Shown here: in pieces, positions 38,409 through 48,224 of the stretch
Layout of the letters: each line of letters begins with the position of its first letter
How positions within the stretch are numbered: position 1 is the first letter of the stretch
Assembly: GCA_025980465.1 (NCBI GenBank)
Contig: JAICXJ010000020.1
Coordinates: forward strand, 1-52,705
Reading direction: 5' to 3'
DNA from: Frankiales bacterium
GTDB taxonomy: Bacteria > Actinomycetota > Actinomycetes > JAFAQI01
DNA: 52,705 bases
Translations under genes and position numbers: made by a program
Notes under the pieces: generated by a model
What the model saw: the letters and a program-made list of their open reading frames with translations, nothing else
Told to the model about the DNA's origin: nothing
Database searches by the model: none

Positions 38409-38450
38409 TTGACAGCGGAGCGAAGTGGAGTACGGTGGCGGACTATGGGG
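38409..38450 (+). promoter_or_regulatory. Promoter of the dcw cluster with MraZ-type operator
   Basis: TTGACA (38409-38414) and TACGGT (38431-38436) are 16 bp apart. Three TGG-N-G elements follow each other with exact 10-bp period: TGGAG (38426), TGGCG (38436) and TGGGG (38446). E. coli MraZ binds TGGGN repeats separated by 5 nt, so this looks like an autoregulatory operator lying over the -10 and start. Confidence 0.7.
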
Positions 38451-38494
38451 AGCGGAGCAGCGACAGCGGCCGCGACAAAGTGGGGAGGCGAGGC

Positions 38495-38926
38495 ATGTTC
38501 CTCGGCACCTTCACCCCTCGCCTCGACGACAAAGGACGGCTCTTTCTCCCCGCCAAGTTCCGCGACGAGCTCGCGGCGGGCCTCGTGATCACGCCCGGGC
38601 AGGAGCGCTGCCTTCGGCTCTTCCCGATGGCAGAGTTCGCTCGCGTCACCCAGACCGCGCGCGAGGCACCGACCGCGCTCCGTGAGACGCGCGACTTCCA
38701 CCGGATGGCCTTCGGCGACGCCCATGACGAGGTTCCGGACCGGCAGGGCCGGGTCACCATCCCGCCGCCACTTCGCGAGTACGCCGGGCTGACCCGCGAC
38801 TGCGCGGTCGTCGGCCTGAACAGCTATCTCGAAATCTGGGACGAGCCGACCTGGGTCGACTACCGCAACGCCCAGCGGGAGGCCTACGCCTCGATGTCCG
38901 AAACGGGGGTGCCCGGGCTGTTCTAG
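38495..38926 (+). CDS. mraZ: Transcriptional regulator MraZ
   Basis: 143 residues with two AbrB-like swapped-hairpin repeats: [22 protein letters not shown] and [21 protein letters not shown]. The DxKGR and DxQGR signatures are intact. MraZ represses the dcw operon from the operator just upstream. GGGGAGGCGAGG before ATG 38495 decides the start; the frame open to 38405 is not used. Confidence 0.95.
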   Translation: MFLGTFTPRLDDKGRLFLPAKFRDELAAGLVITPGQERCLRLFPMAEFARVTQTAREAPTALRETRDFHRMAFGDAHDEVPDRQGRVTIPPPLREYAGLTRDCAVVGLNSYLEIWDEPTWVDYRNAQREAYASMSETGVPGLF

Positions 38927-38990
38927 ACGCCCTTGTTCCTACCGAGCCGATTCGGACCGTGGCGCCGTCGATGCCGACCACCCGTCCGGT

Positions 38991-39079
38991 TGCGATGTGC
39001 GACCAGGCTCCCGCCCGCGGCCCCTGCGATCACTTCCCCGATCGCAGGCGTGGCGGCGGGGACCTAGCCGCACATCGCA
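38991..39079 (+). ncRNA. Structured leader of rsmH, mraW-motif-like
   Basis: Three nested helices lie in the 264-bp mraZ-rsmH spacer. The outer one is 11 bp (TGCGATGTGCG, 38991-39001, with 39069-39079). The middle one is 6 bp (CCCGCC with GGCGGG, 39010-39015 with 39055-39060). The inner one is 9 bp (CCTGCGATC, 39023-39031, with GATCGCAGG, 39040-39048). The terminal loop is ACTTCCCC. A conserved 'mraW RNA motif' has been described before actinobacterial mraW (rsmH) genes, and I recall a CUUCCCC loop there. The assignment to that motif rests on memory; the helices are seen directly. Confidence 0.7.
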
Positions 39080-39190
39080 GCCCATCCGGCCCAACCCCGA
39101 CAAGCCATCCACGCCGAGCAACCCCACTCGCCTCTCCGCCCGCCCCACCTTCCGAGCCCACCCAGCTCCCGAGCCACGGACAGGACACGA

Positions 39191-40162
39191 ATGACCACAG
39201 CAGGATCCGGCAACGGTCCGGCCCACCTGCCGGTGCTGCTCGACCGGGTGCTGGAGCTGCTCGATCCGGTGTCGGCTGCGCCTGGCGCTGTCGTGGTCGA
39301 CGCCACCATCGGACTCGGCGGCCATTCGGCGGCACTCCTGGCCCGCCACCCGCAGCTGCGACTGATCGGAATCGACCGGGACCCGGCCGCACTCGAGCGG
39401 AGCCAGGCGCGACTGGCTGCTCACCGCGACCGGGTGCAGCTGATCCACGGTGTGTACGACACGCTTCCGGAGGTACTCGCAGCGGCCGGCATCGAGCGGG
39501 TGGATGGTGTGCTGTTCGACCTCGGTGTCTCCTCGATGCAGCTCGACGTCGATGACCGCGGGTTCTCCTACTCACGTGACACCGCGCTCGACATGCGTAT
39601 GGACACCACGACCGGACGCACCGCGGCGGACGTCGTCAACGACTACCCGGTCGCCGAGCTCGTCCGGGTCCTGAGCGAGTACGGCGAGGAGCGGTTCGCC
39701 CGCCGCATCGCGAAGGCAATCGACCGGGAACGGGCGGTCGCACCTCTTACATCCTCGGCGCGGCTGGCTGAGCTGGTCCGCGACGCGGTGCCGGCAGCGA
39801 CGCGGCGCACCGGAGGCCACCCGGCAAAGCGGACCTTCCAGGCGTTGCGGATCGAGGTCAATGACGAGCTCGGCGCGCTCGAGCGGGCGTTGCCCGCAGC
39901 GGTGACCGCATTGCGCGTCGGTGGCCGGCTGGTCGTGCTCGCCTACCAGTCGCTGGAGGACCGGATCGTCAAGCGGACTTTTGTTGCTGGTGCCACCACG
40001 ACCGCGCCGCCGGACCTTCCGGTAGTCCCGGCGTCCGACCTCCCCCAGCTGCGGCTGCTGACCCGCGGCGCCGAGCAGGCCGACGAGCAGGAAATCGCGA
40101 GTAACCCGCGGGCCGCGTCAGTCCGACTGCGCGCGATCGAGCGAATCAGACAAGCAGCGTGA
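39191..40162 (+). CDS. rsmH: 16S rRNA (cytosine1402-N4)-methyltransferase
   Basis: 323 residues, formerly Mra[20 protein letters not shown] is the SAM motif. [50 protein letters not shown] and [15 protein letters not shown] are all diagnostic. It methylates C1402 in the ribosomal decoding centre. The ATG is preceded by a weak AGGACACGA. The next gene starts 18 bp after its stop. Confidence 0.96.
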   Translation: MTTAGSGNGPAHLPVLLDRVLELLDPVSAAPGAVVVDATIGLGGHSAALLARHPQLRLIGIDRDPAALERSQARLAAHRDRVQLIHGVYDTLPEVLAAAGIERVDGVLFDLGVSSMQLDVDDRGFSYSRDTALDMRMDTTTGRTAADVVNDYPVAELVRVLSEYGEERFARRIAKAIDRERAVAPLTSSARLAELVRDAVPAATRRTGGHPAKRTFQALRIEVNDELGALERALPAAVTALRVGGRLVVLAYQSLEDRIVKRTFVAGATTTAPPDLPVVPASDLPQLRLLTRGAEQADEQEIASNPRAASVRLRAIERIRQAA

Positions 40163-40180
40163 CCATGACCAGGGGGACAT

Positions 40181-40825
40181 ATGAGCGTCGCTGAGCCGCT
40201 TCGGCGGCCGTTCGGGTTGCGGGTGGGCACGGCCGCGGCAGCGAAGCCCGCTGCCCGACCGGTCGCGCGGCCCCGGCCCCGGCTGGTCCTTGTCGCGCCG
40301 GCCCGGCCCGCCGCCGGGAGGATTCCCTTCGTGATCCTGCTCGGCGTTGTGCTGGTCGGCGGCCTGCTGCTGCTGCTCATGCTCCACACGCTGGCCGCGC
40401 AGGACGGCTTCACAATCAACAAGCTTCAGCAGCGGCTCACGACGCTGACCGACACCGAGCAGGGTCTCGAGCAGCAGGTTCAGGCCGACTCCGGGCCGGC
40501 CGCCCTGCGCGCTCGGGCGAGCGCGCTCGGCATGCTGCCCTCGACCGTCGCGGCGTACCACAAGCTGCACGGCGGTCGAGCGATCGGCATCCAGCAGCCG
40601 GTCTACTCGCCGCCGCCGGTGACAGCGCCAGTCAGCACCACCACCACCACCAGCACCAGCGCGCACGCCGCCTCGACGAGCACGAAGTCCGCCGGTAAGG
40701 CGACCAAGTCGAAGTCAGCCGCGGCGCCGAAGTCAGCCACCACCGCATCGAGCGGTACGACGACGGCGACGACGACCCATCACCGGTCCGGGCGGCATCA
40801 TCACGGGGCCACCGCGAAGCAGTGA
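40181..40825 (+). CDS. ftsL: FtsL-like division protein
   Basis: 214 residues: a basic Pro/Ala/Arg-rich cytoplasmic tail, one transmembrane helix (about 48-67, PFVILLGVVLVGGLLLLLML), a short coiled coil (INKLQQRLTTLTDTEQGLEQ) and a long Thr/Ser/Ala/Lys tail ending in a His-rich stretch. Sequence identity to FtsL is weak as usual; topology and place between rsmH and ftsI support the call. It should join FtsB/FtsQ in activating FtsWI. Confidence 0.8.
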   Translation: MSVAEPLRRPFGLRVGTAAAAKPAARPVARPRPRLVLVAPARPAAGRIPFVILLGVVLVGGLLLLLMLHTLAAQDGFTINKLQQRLTTLTDTEQGLEQQVQADSGPAALRARASALGMLPSTVAAYHKLHGGRAIGIQQPVYSPPPVTAPVSTTTTTSTSAHAASTSTKSAGKATKSKSAAAPKSATTASSGTTTATTTHHRSGRHHHGATAKQ

Positions 40826-42726
40826 CCCTCGGTACCCCTTCGGCGCGGCAGCGCGATCGACGAGCAACGGCACGGCAGGCTGAACGGGTGCCGTCCGCTG
40901 CGCCCGGATCCACGCGGGTCCACCGCGCCTCGCCCCGCGGCGCGCCGCGACGTACCGGGGGCCCCGGTGGTCCGCGCCGGCGGCCACCGGCTCGCCGCCC
41001 ACCAGCGGGCCCGCCGCGGCGACCGGCAAGTCCGCGATTTCGCCTCAACGTCGTCCTCATCGTCGCGCTGATGGTGCTGTCGGTGATCGCGGGCCGGCTG
41101 ATCCAGTTGCAGGGCATCGATCGCTCGGCGTATGCGGCGTCAGCGACCGATCAGCGGCTGCACACCCTGACCCTGCCTGCGACGCGCGGGACCATCACCG
41201 ATCGCGACGGGACGCCGCTCGCCGAGACCGTCAACGCCGATGACGTCGTCGCCGACCCGAGCGAGATCACCGATGTGGCGCCGGTCGCAACCGCCCTCGC
41301 TCCGGTGCTGAACATCGGATCTGCTCAGCTGACCGCAGCGCTGTCGGTCACCGGTCGCTACGCCCTGCTCGCCCACGCGGTCCAACCGGCAGTGGCGGAT
41401 CGGGTCGACGCGCTCAAGCTCCCCGGCATCACGACGGTCGCCACCAGCAAGCGGATCTATCCCGACGGATCCCTTGCCTCCAACGTGCTCGGCTTCGTCA
41501 ACAGCGTCGGGCAGGGCCGAGGCGGGATCGAGCTCGGCTACCAGAAGCAGTTGGCCGGTCACAACGGCATCGAGCACTTCCAGGTCAGCGCGAACGGCGT
41601 CCCGATCCCCGACGGTGAGAACGTGATCCGGGCCGCCGTACCAGGCTCCGACATCCGGCTGACGATCCAGCGCGACATCCAGTACGAGGCACAGCGGGCG
41701 ATCGCTGCGCAGGTGAGTGCGACCCATGCCGACTCCGGCACGGTCATCATGATGAACCCCACCAACGGCCAGATCGTCGCGATGGCGATCGCACCCGGCT
41801 TCGACCCCAACAACCTCGCCCGCGCCAACCCGAACGACATCGGCAACCCGGCGGTCACCGACGTCTATGAGCCGGGCAGCGTCAACAAGATCATCACGAT
41901 GTCCGCGGCATTGCAGGACAAGCTGGACACCCCAACCTCGCCGTTCGTGATCCCGCCCGTCCTCGTCGATGCCGGCTCCGCGTTCCACGACGCTGAGACG
42001 CACGGCACCGAGCACCTGACGCTGACCGGGATCCTCGCCTACTCCTCCAACATCGGCGCGATCGAAGTGTCCAAGCAACTCGGCCAGCAGCGGATGTACC
42101 ACTTCCTCCGGGCCTACGGCTTCGGGTCGGTGACAGGCGTCGGGTTGCCGGGGGAGCAGCAGGGACTGCTTCCCCCGGTGTCGAAATGGTCCGGTACGAC
42201 GTTGCCGACGGTCTCCTTCGGCCAGGGCATCGGCGTGACCGCGATCCAGGTCGCGAGCGTCTACGCGACGATCGCCAACGGCGGCGTCCGCGTGACGCCG
42301 ACCATCGTGGCGGGGATGACCGGACCGAACGGGCGGTACACCCCAGCACCGCCGCCGGTGCGTCACCGGGTCATCAGCGCCCACGTCGCGAAGGATCTGC
42401 GCGACATGATGGAGGCGGTCATCAGCGAGCAGGGCACCGCGCCCGAGGCCGCCATCCCCGGTTACCGGATCGCCGGCAAGACCGGCACGGCCGACCGACC
42501 GAACGGCCACGGGGGCTACGCCGGCTACACCGCCACATTCGTCGGCATGGCTCCTGCCGACAATCCGAAACTGGTCTGCGAGGTCGTGCTCCAGAACCCG
42601 CGGTCCGGTCACTTCGGTGGTCAGGTGGCTGCTCCGGTGTTCAAAACCGTGACGTCATTTGCGTTGCGAACACTAGGAATCGCGCCGACATTCACCAAGC
42701 CTCCCAAGGCGAAGCTGCGCTGGTGA
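40822..42726 (+). CDS. ftsI: Septal peptidoglycan transpeptidase, penicillin-binding protein (FtsI/PbpB)
   Basis: 634 residues, class B PBP. After an Arg/Pro-rich cytoplasmic tail a transmembrane helix lies near residues 75-92. The dimerisation domain follows. The transpeptidase domain shows Ser353 (PGSVNK), Ser408-Ser-Asn410 and Lys553-Thr-Gly555. There are no PASTA repeats. The GTG start overlaps the ftsL stop (GTGA). It cross-links septal peptidoglycan with FtsW. Confidence 0.95.
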   Translation: MTLGTPSARQRDRRATARQAERVPSAAPGSTRVHRASPRGAPRRTGGPGGPRRRPPARRPPAGPPRRPASPRFRLNVVLIVALMVLSVIAGRLIQLQGIDRSAYAASATDQRLHTLTLPATRGTITDRDGTPLAETVNADDVVADPSEITDVAPVATALAPVLNIGSAQLTAALSVTGRYALLAHAVQPAVADRVDALKLPGITTVATSKRIYPDGSLASNVLGFVNSVGQGRGGIELGYQKQLAGHNGIEHFQVSANGVPIPDGENVIRAAVPGSDIRLTIQRDIQYEAQRAIAAQVSATHADSGTVIMMNPTNGQIVAMAIAPGFDPNNLARANPNDIGNPAVTDVYEPGSVNKIITMSAALQDKLDTPTSPFVIPPVLVDAGSAFHDAETHGTEHLTLTGILAYSSNIGAIEVSKQLGQQRMYHFLRAYGFGSVTGVGLPGEQQGLLPPVSKWSGTTLPTVSFGQGIGVTAIQVASVYATIANGGVRVTPTIVAGMTGPNGRYTPAPPPVRHRVISAHVAKDLRDMMEAVISEQGTAPEAAIPGYRIAGKTGTADRPNGHGGYAGYTATFVGMAPADNPKLVCEVVLQNPRSGHFGGQVAAPVFKTVTSFALRTLGIAPTFTKPPKAKLRW

Positions 42727-42752
42727 GCGGATCATCGCGCCGCCGCGGCGGG

Positions 42753-42758
42753 TAGCGT
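42753..42758 (+). promoter_or_regulatory. Possible internal -10 element before murE
   Basis: TAGCGT ends 8 nt before the murE ATG and no ribosome-binding site is present. This would allow leaderless transcription of murE independent of the mraZ promoter. Confidence 0.3.
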
Positions 42759-42766
42759 GCGCCGCG

Positions 42767-44314
42767 ATGGCTGAACTGTCCGCCCGGCCCGTCGACGTCC
42801 CGCCGCAGCGCGTCGACGCGCTGCGGCAACGGCTAGCGGCATCCGGTCTGCCCGATGTCGCGGTCATGGGCGACGGCGCAACGCTGGTGACCGGCGCCAC
42901 CCACGATTCGCGAGCGGTGCGGCCCGGCGACCTCTACATCGCCCGGGCCGGCGAGCACACCCACGGGATCGAGCACGTTGCAGCGGCGGTCGCGGCTGGT
43001 GCGACCGCGGTGCTCACCGACCCGCCATCGGTCGACCGGGCCGTCGCCGCAGGGGCCGACGCGATCGTGGTAGTCGAGTCGCCGCGCGAGGCGATGGGCC
43101 CAGCAGCGGCATTCGTATACGGCGATCCGGCGCGGGCAATGCTGCTGTTCGGCGTCACCGGCACCAACGGCAAGACCACGACGGCGTACCTACTCGACGC
43201 CGGGCTGGTGTCGGCCGGCCGGCGTACCGGTTTGGTGGGCACCATCGAGACCCGGGTGGGTGGCGAGACCGTGCCGAGTGCCCGCACCACACCCGAAGCG
43301 ACCGACCTGCACGCCCTTCTCGCGGTGATGCGCGAACGAGGCGTCGACACGGTGTCGATGGAGGTCTCGAGTCACGCGCTCGCACTCGGACGGGTGGACG
43401 GGGTGGTCTTCGATGTCGCCGGGTTCACGAACCTGTCGCAGGATCACCTGGACTTCCATCACGACATGGAGTCCTACTTCGCTGCCAAGGCGAGCCTGTT
43501 CACTCCTTCTCGTTCCACTCGTGGTGTGGTGACGGTGGACGAGGAGTGGGGGCAGCGGCTGGCGGCAACCTCGGGGGTCCCGGTCACCACCATCGGCGTC
43601 GAGGCGGGCCAGTGGCGACGGCGCGACCTCCCAGCGCCGTCCGGTCCCGGCCCTCGGGAGGCCCTGCTCACCGCGCCCGACGGCACCGAACACCGGGTCG
43701 GCACCCGCCTGATCGGCGCCGTCAACGTCGCCAACGCGGCGCTCGCCTACCTCACTCTGCTCGAGGCGGGCCTCGATCCCCACCAGGCGCAAGCCGGGAT
43801 CGCCTCGCTCGCGGCGATCCCGGGGCGGATGGAGCCGGTGGACGCGGGTCAGGAATTCACCGCCCTGGTCGACTACGCGCACACCCCGGCTGCGGTGACG
43901 AGGGTGCTCTCCGACGCCCGAGAGCTGGCGCGTCCGGACGGCCGGGTCCTGATCGTGCTCGGCTGCGGAGGAGATCGAGATCGTGAGAAGCGACCACTGA
44001 TGGGCGCGGCCGCGGCCACCGGAGCCGACCTGGCCGTCTTCACCAACGACAACCCGCGGTCCGAGGATCCCGGCGCCATTCTCGAGGCGATGCAATCCGG
44101 GGTGCCGGCCGGATCGCGGGTACTGGTCGAGCCCGACCGGATCCGCGCGATCGCGGTCGCGGTGGACCAGGCCCGGGCGGGCGACGTCGTGGTGGTCGCC
44201 GGCAAGGGCCACGAACAGGGGCAGGAGACGGCGGGTGTCGTGGTGCCGTTCGACGATCGGGTTGCGCTGCGTGAACTGCTCGCCGGGTCCGGGTCCGGGG
44301 CCGGGGTCGCATGA
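42767..44314 (+). CDS. murE: UDP-MurNAc-L-Ala-D-Glu:meso-diaminopimelate ligase
   Basis: 515 residues. The ATP motif is [15 protein letters not shown], and THDSRAVRPGDLY and VSMEVSSHALALGRV follow. DNPRSEDP near the C-terminus is the signature of meso-diaminopimelate (not lysine) addition. It adds the third residue of the peptidoglycan stem peptide. The murF start overlaps its stop (ATGA). Confidence 0.96.
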   Translation: MAELSARPVDVPPQRVDALRQRLAASGLPDVAVMGDGATLVTGATHDSRAVRPGDLYIARAGEHTHGIEHVAAAVAAGATAVLTDPPSVDRAVAAGADAIVVVESPREAMGPAAAFVYGDPARAMLLFGVTGTNGKTTTAYLLDAGLVSAGRRTGLVGTIETRVGGETVPSARTTPEATDLHALLAVMRERGVDTVSMEVSSHALALGRVDGVVFDVAGFTNLSQDHLDFHHDMESYFAAKASLFTPSRSTRGVVTVDEEWGQRLAATSGVPVTTIGVEAGQWRRRDLPAPSGPGPREALLTAPDGTEHRVGTRLIGAVNVANAALAYLTLLEAGLDPHQAQAGIASLAAIPGRMEPVDAGQEFTALVDYAHTPAAVTRVLSDARELARPDGRVLIVLGCGGDRDREKRPLMGAAAATGADLAVFTNDNPRSEDPGAILEAMQSGVPAGSRVLVEPDRIRAIAVAVDQARAGDVVVVAGKGHEQGQETAGVVVPFDDRVALRELLAGSGSGAGVA

Positions 44315-45717
44315 TCCCGCTTCGCGCTGATGAGGTTGCCGCGCTTGTCGGCGGTCGGTTGGCTGCGGTTGACGCTGCGACGGTGGTCAGCGGACCGGTC
44401 GTCGTCGATTCCCGGCTTGCGGTTGCCGGCGCGTTGTTCGTCTGCCTGCCTGGTGAGCACGCCGACGGACACGAGTACGCCGGGTCCGCGGTTGACCGCG
44501 GCGCCGCGCTCGTCCTCGCGTCGCGACCGGTCGACGCACCGGCGGTCATCGTCGACGATCCGTTGCAGGCACTGGGGTCCCTGGCCGGTGGCGTGCTGCG
44601 ACGCAGTCCACAGGTCCGGGTCAGCGGTGTCACCGGGTCGTCCGGAAAGACCTCGACCAAGGACCTGATGGCCGCGGTCCTGCGCCGCGACGGCACCACG
44701 GTCGCTCCGGAAGGGTCGTTCAACAACGAGATCGGGCTCCCCCTCACCGTGCTCGAGATCGACGCCACCACCGCCCACCTGGTGCTGGAGTACAGCGCGC
44801 GCGGGGTCGGACACATCGCCTATCTCACCGGCATCGCTCGACCCGACACCGCTGTCGTTCTCAACGTGGGGTCGGCGCACCTCGAGGGGTTCGGCAGCCG
44901 TGAAGCGATCGCAGCCGCGAAGTCCGAGCTCGTCACGGCGCTGCCCGAGGACGGCATCGCCGTGCTCAACGTCGATGACCCGCTGGTAGCGGCAATGGCC
45001 GGGCGTAGCGCTGCGCAGATCCTCGGTTTCGGCACGCGGTCGGACGCCGACATCCGCATCGCGGACCTCACCCTCGACGACACAGCGCGGGCAGGGTTCC
45101 GGCTCGTCACGCCGTACGGCGAGGCGGAGGTGCGACTTCGGTTACACGGCGCGCACCACGCTGGTAACGCCGCGGCAGCGGCCGCCGCCGGACTGGTCGC
45201 GGGCCTGCCACTGGAGGAGGTGGTCGACGCGCTGTCTTCGGCATCGGCGGTCAGCGCTCACCGGATGGCGGTCGCGGAGCGTGCTGACGGCCTGCTCGTC
45301 GTCGACGATGCGTACAACGCCAACCCGGAGTCGATGCAGGCTGCGTTGGCCGCCCTCACCGAGCTGGCCGGACGGCGCGGTGGTTCGTCGTGGGCGGTTC
45401 TCGGTGAAATGCGCGAGCTCGGCGACGACACGCCGAAGCTGCATCAGGCGGTCGGTCGCACTGCAGCCGAGCTCGGCGTGGATCATCTGGTGGTGGTCGG
45501 TGACGCAGCGGCAGCGATCGGAGCCGGCGCTCGTGACACCGACGGGTGGGCCGGTGAGGTGTCGGCTGTCGAGTCGGCGACCAGCGCGGCATCGGTCATC
45601 GCTTCCGGCGCGGCTGCCAACGACGTCGTCCTGGTCAAGGCGTCGAACGCGATCCAGCTGTGGACCGTCGCCGAGTCGGTGCTCGCCGCCGCGGACGCCT
45701 CCGAGGTCACTGCATGA
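44311..45717 (+). CDS. murF: UDP-MurNAc-tripeptide:D-Ala-D-Ala ligase
   Basis: 468 residues. The P-loop is [15 protein letters not shown], with [15 protein letters not shown] and [17 protein letters not shown] as MurF-specific motifs. It completes the UDP-MurNAc pentapeptide in the cytoplasm. It overlaps murE upstream and mraY downstream by 4 bp each. Confidence 0.96.
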   Translation: MIPLRADEVAALVGGRLAAVDAATVVSGPVVVDSRLAVAGALFVCLPGEHADGHEYAGSAVDRGAALVLASRPVDAPAVIVDDPLQALGSLAGGVLRRSPQVRVSGVTGSSGKTSTKDLMAAVLRRDGTTVAPEGSFNNEIGLPLTVLEIDATTAHLVLEYSARGVGHIAYLTGIARPDTAVVLNVGSAHLEGFGSREAIAAAKSELVTALPEDGIAVLNVDDPLVAAMAGRSAAQILGFGTRSDADIRIADLTLDDTARAGFRLVTPYGEAEVRLRLHGAHHAGNAAAAAAAGLVAGLPLEEVVDALSSASAVSAHRMAVAERADGLLVVDDAYNANPESMQAALAALTELAGRRGGSSWAVLGEMRELGDDTPKLHQAVGRTAAELGVDHLVVVGDAAAAIGAGARDTDGWAGEVSAVESATSAASVIASGAAANDVVLVKASNAIQLWTVAESVLAAADASEVTA

Positions 45718-46772
45718 GGGACGTCTTCGTTGCGGCGCTGGTCGCGCTGATCGTCTCGCTCGTCGGGACGCCGTTCGCGATCCGGATCTTCCAGCGGCGC
45801 GGCTACGGCCAGCTGATCCGTGACGACGGGCCGACCACCCACCACGTGAAGCGTGGGACGCCGACGATGGGTGGCACGGTCATCATCGCCGCGACGCTTC
45901 TCGGCTACCTGATTGCCCACCTGGTCTTCCTCAGTGGCTTCACCGCGTCCGGCCTCCTGGTGCTGATGCTGATGACCGGCCTCGGACTGGTCGGTTTCGT
46001 CGACGACTTCATCAAGATCAGCAAGCAGCGCAGCCTCGGCTTGACCAGTGCCGCGAAGTTCGCCGGACAGGCGGTGGTCGCCGTCGTGTTCGGCGTGCTC
46101 GCCACCCATTTCGTCAACTCGAACCAGCTGGCTCCGGCGTCCACTCATCTGTCCTTCACCCGCGACTACGGTCTCGGGTTCGGCGCCGTCGGCTTCGTGG
46201 TGTGGGCCTATTTGATGGTGACGGCGGCGTCGAACGGGGTGAACCTCACCGATGGGCTCGATGGTCTGGCGTCCGGCGCGTCCTGCATGGTGTTCGGCGC
46301 GTACGTCGTCATCTCGTTCTGGCAGTCGGGAAACAACTGCATCACCGACACTGCGCGCAACTGCTACTCGGTACGGGATCCGCTCGACGCGGCGATCATC
46401 GCGGCGGCGGCGATGGGTGCCTGCTTCGGGTTCCTGTGGTGGAACGCCTCGCCGGCCCGCATCTTCATGGGCGACACCGGCTCGCTCGCGCTGGGCGGAC
46501 TGCTGGCGGGCGTCGCGATGATCACCCGCACCGAGCTGTTGCTCATCGTGCTGGGGGGCCTGTTCGTCATCGAGACGCTCTCGGTGATCATCCAGGTCGC
46601 GGCGTTCCGAGGGTTCCGACGGCGGGTGTTCAACATGGCACCGTTCCATCATCATTTCGAGCTCGCCGGCTGGACCGAGAACACCATCATCGTCAGGTTC
46701 TGGATCATTGCCGGGTTGGCGGTGGCCTTCGGCCTCGGCGTCTTCTACGCCGCGTTCCTTTCCCAACGGTGA
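45714..46772 (+). CDS. mraY: Phospho-MurNAc-pentapeptide transferase
   Basis: 352 residues with about ten membrane helices. It moves phospho-MurNAc-pentapeptide to undecaprenyl phosphate, forming lipid [12 protein letters not shown] (Asp-Asp motif), [24 protein letters not shown] and MAPFHHHFE are intact. ATG 45714 is the coupled start (ATGA with murF); the frame to 45660 is not used. Confidence 0.96.
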   Translation: MRDVFVAALVALIVSLVGTPFAIRIFQRRGYGQLIRDDGPTTHHVKRGTPTMGGTVIIAATLLGYLIAHLVFLSGFTASGLLVLMLMTGLGLVGFVDDFIKISKQRSLGLTSAAKFAGQAVVAVVFGVLATHFVNSNQLAPASTHLSFTRDYGLGFGAVGFVVWAYLMVTAASNGVNLTDGLDGLASGASCMVFGAYVVISFWQSGNNCITDTARNCYSVRDPLDAAIIAAAAMGACFGFLWWNASPARIFMGDTGSLALGGLLAGVAMITRTELLLIVLGGLFVIETLSVIIQVAAFRGFRRRVFNMAPFHHHFELAGWTENTIIVRFWIIAGLAVAFGLGVFYAAFLSQR

Positions 46773-48214
46773 GCGCCGCCCTCGAGCCGGCGGAGCGGTA
46801 TGACGGCGAGCGGGTCGTCGTTGCCGGCGCCGGTATCTCGGGCCGGGCCGCGGCGGAGGTTCTGCTCCGGCTCGGCGCTCGGGTGCTGGTCGTCGACGCC
46901 CGCGACGACGAGCCGATCCGGGCCGCGACGGCATCGCTCGTCGCGGCCGGTGCCGAACTGCGGCTCGGCGACGCCGAGTCGGCCGTGAGCGCGGACCTCG
47001 TGGTGACCTCGCCGGGATGGCGGCCCGACCAACCGATGCTGACGGCCGCCAAGGCGGCCGGGATCGAAGTCATCGGCGAGCCGGAGCTCGCCTGGCGGCT
47101 GCGGCCGCCGAACGCGGCGCCCTGGGTCGCCGTCACCGGTACCAACGGCAAGACGACGACGGTCGGAATGGTCGAGTCGATCCTGCTGGCCGCCGGATAC
47201 CGAGCGGTCGCGGCCGGAAATGTCGGCGTGCCGCTTCTCGAGACGGTGCTCAACCCGGAGTACGACGTGATCGCCGTCGAGCTGTCCAGCTTCCAGCTGC
47301 ACTGGAGCAGCCGGCTGGCCCCCGAGGTCGGCGCGCTGCTCAACATCGCTGAGGACCACCTGGACTGGCACGGGTCGATGCCCGCGTACGGGGCGGACAA
47401 GGCGGCGGTGTGGCGCTACGGCGGCTGCGGGGTCTACAACGCCGAGGACGACGTCGTGACCCGGCTGGCACTCGAGGCACTGGACGACCCGCACCCGTTC
47501 AGTACCGGTGAGCCGGTCTCAGGTGGCTTCGGCGTCGCCGACGGCGCGATCGCTGACGCGATGGCCGGTTGGGCTCCTGAGCTGGAGTCCGAGCCGCAGT
47601 ACGTCGGCGCCGCGATCCGGCTGGTCGACGTCGCGGACCTCACGGTGAGCGGTCCGCACAACATCGCCAACGCGGTAGCCGCGGCCGCGACCAGCCGGGT
47701 CTTCGGGCTGCAGCACGACCTGCCGTGGCGGGCGGTGGGCGATGGGCTGCGCTCCTATCGCCCCGGACACCACCGCAACGAGGTCGTGGCGGGCGGTGCG
47801 GGCATCACGTGGGTGGACGACTCGAAGGCGACCAACCCTCATGCCGCCGCCGCCAGCCTCGCGGCGTACCCGTCGGTGGTGTGGATCGCGGGTGGCCTGC
47901 TCAAGGGCGCCGACGTCGAGCCGCTGGTCATCGAGCACGCCGGTCGGTTGCGGGCGGCCGTGCTGATCGGGCGGGATCGCGCCCTGATCGGCCAGGCACT
48001 CGCGCGACACGCGCCGGATGTGCCGGTTGTGACGATCGATACGGATGACACTAGTGGGATGGACGAGGCGGTGGGGGCGGCAGCTGGTCTCGCGCTCCCG
48101 GGGGACACCGTGTTGCTGGCTCCCGCGGCGGCCAGCATGGACATGTTCACCGACTACGCCCAACGCGGTGAGGTGTTTGCTGCGGCTGCCCGCCGGACTG
48201 CCACCGGATCGTGA
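46769..48214 (+). CDS. murD: UDP-MurNAc-L-Ala:D-Glu ligase
   Basis: 481 residues from GTG 46769, coupled to mraY (GTGA). [18 protein letters not shown] is the N-terminal UDP-binding fold, then [29 protein letters not shown] and [16 protein letters not shown]. It adds D-glutamate to UDP-MurNAc-L-Ala. The open frame back to 46202 lies over mraY and is rejected. Confidence 0.95.
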   Translation: MSAALEPAERYDGERVVVAGAGISGRAAAEVLLRLGARVLVVDARDDEPIRAATASLVAAGAELRLGDAESAVSADLVVTSPGWRPDQPMLTAAKAAGIEVIGEPELAWRLRPPNAAPWVAVTGTNGKTTTVGMVESILLAAGYRAVAAGNVGVPLLETVLNPEYDVIAVELSSFQLHWSSRLAPEVGALLNIAEDHLDWHGSMPAYGADKAAVWRYGGCGVYNAEDDVVTRLALEALDDPHPFSTGEPVSGGFGVADGAIADAMAGWAPELESEPQYVGAAIRLVDVADLTVSGPHNIANAVAAAATSRVFGLQHDLPWRAVGDGLRSYRPGHHRNEVVAGGAGITWVDDSKATNPHAAAASLAAYPSVVWIAGGLLKGADVEPLVIEHAGRLRAAVLIGRDRALIGQALARHAPDVPVVTIDTDDTSGMDEAVGAAAGLALPGDTVLLAPAAASMDMFTDYAQRGEVFAAAARRTATGS

Positions 48215-48224
48215 ACGTCGTCTC

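Noticed and set aside
42150-42182. Long GC hairpin with TTCCCC inside ftsI
   Set aside because: It lies within conserved codons (GLPGEQQGLLPP region), CTTCCCC is in the stem rather than the loop, and codon choice explains it.
41140-42612. 490-codon frame on the minus strand opposite ftsI
   Set aside because: Typical antisense shadow of high-G+C coding DNA: Asp/Arg/Gly-rich, no domain, and ftsI is complete on the other strand. The same applies to long frames opposite the kinase (14585-15796), pfkA (5427-6863) and mraY (45483-46934).
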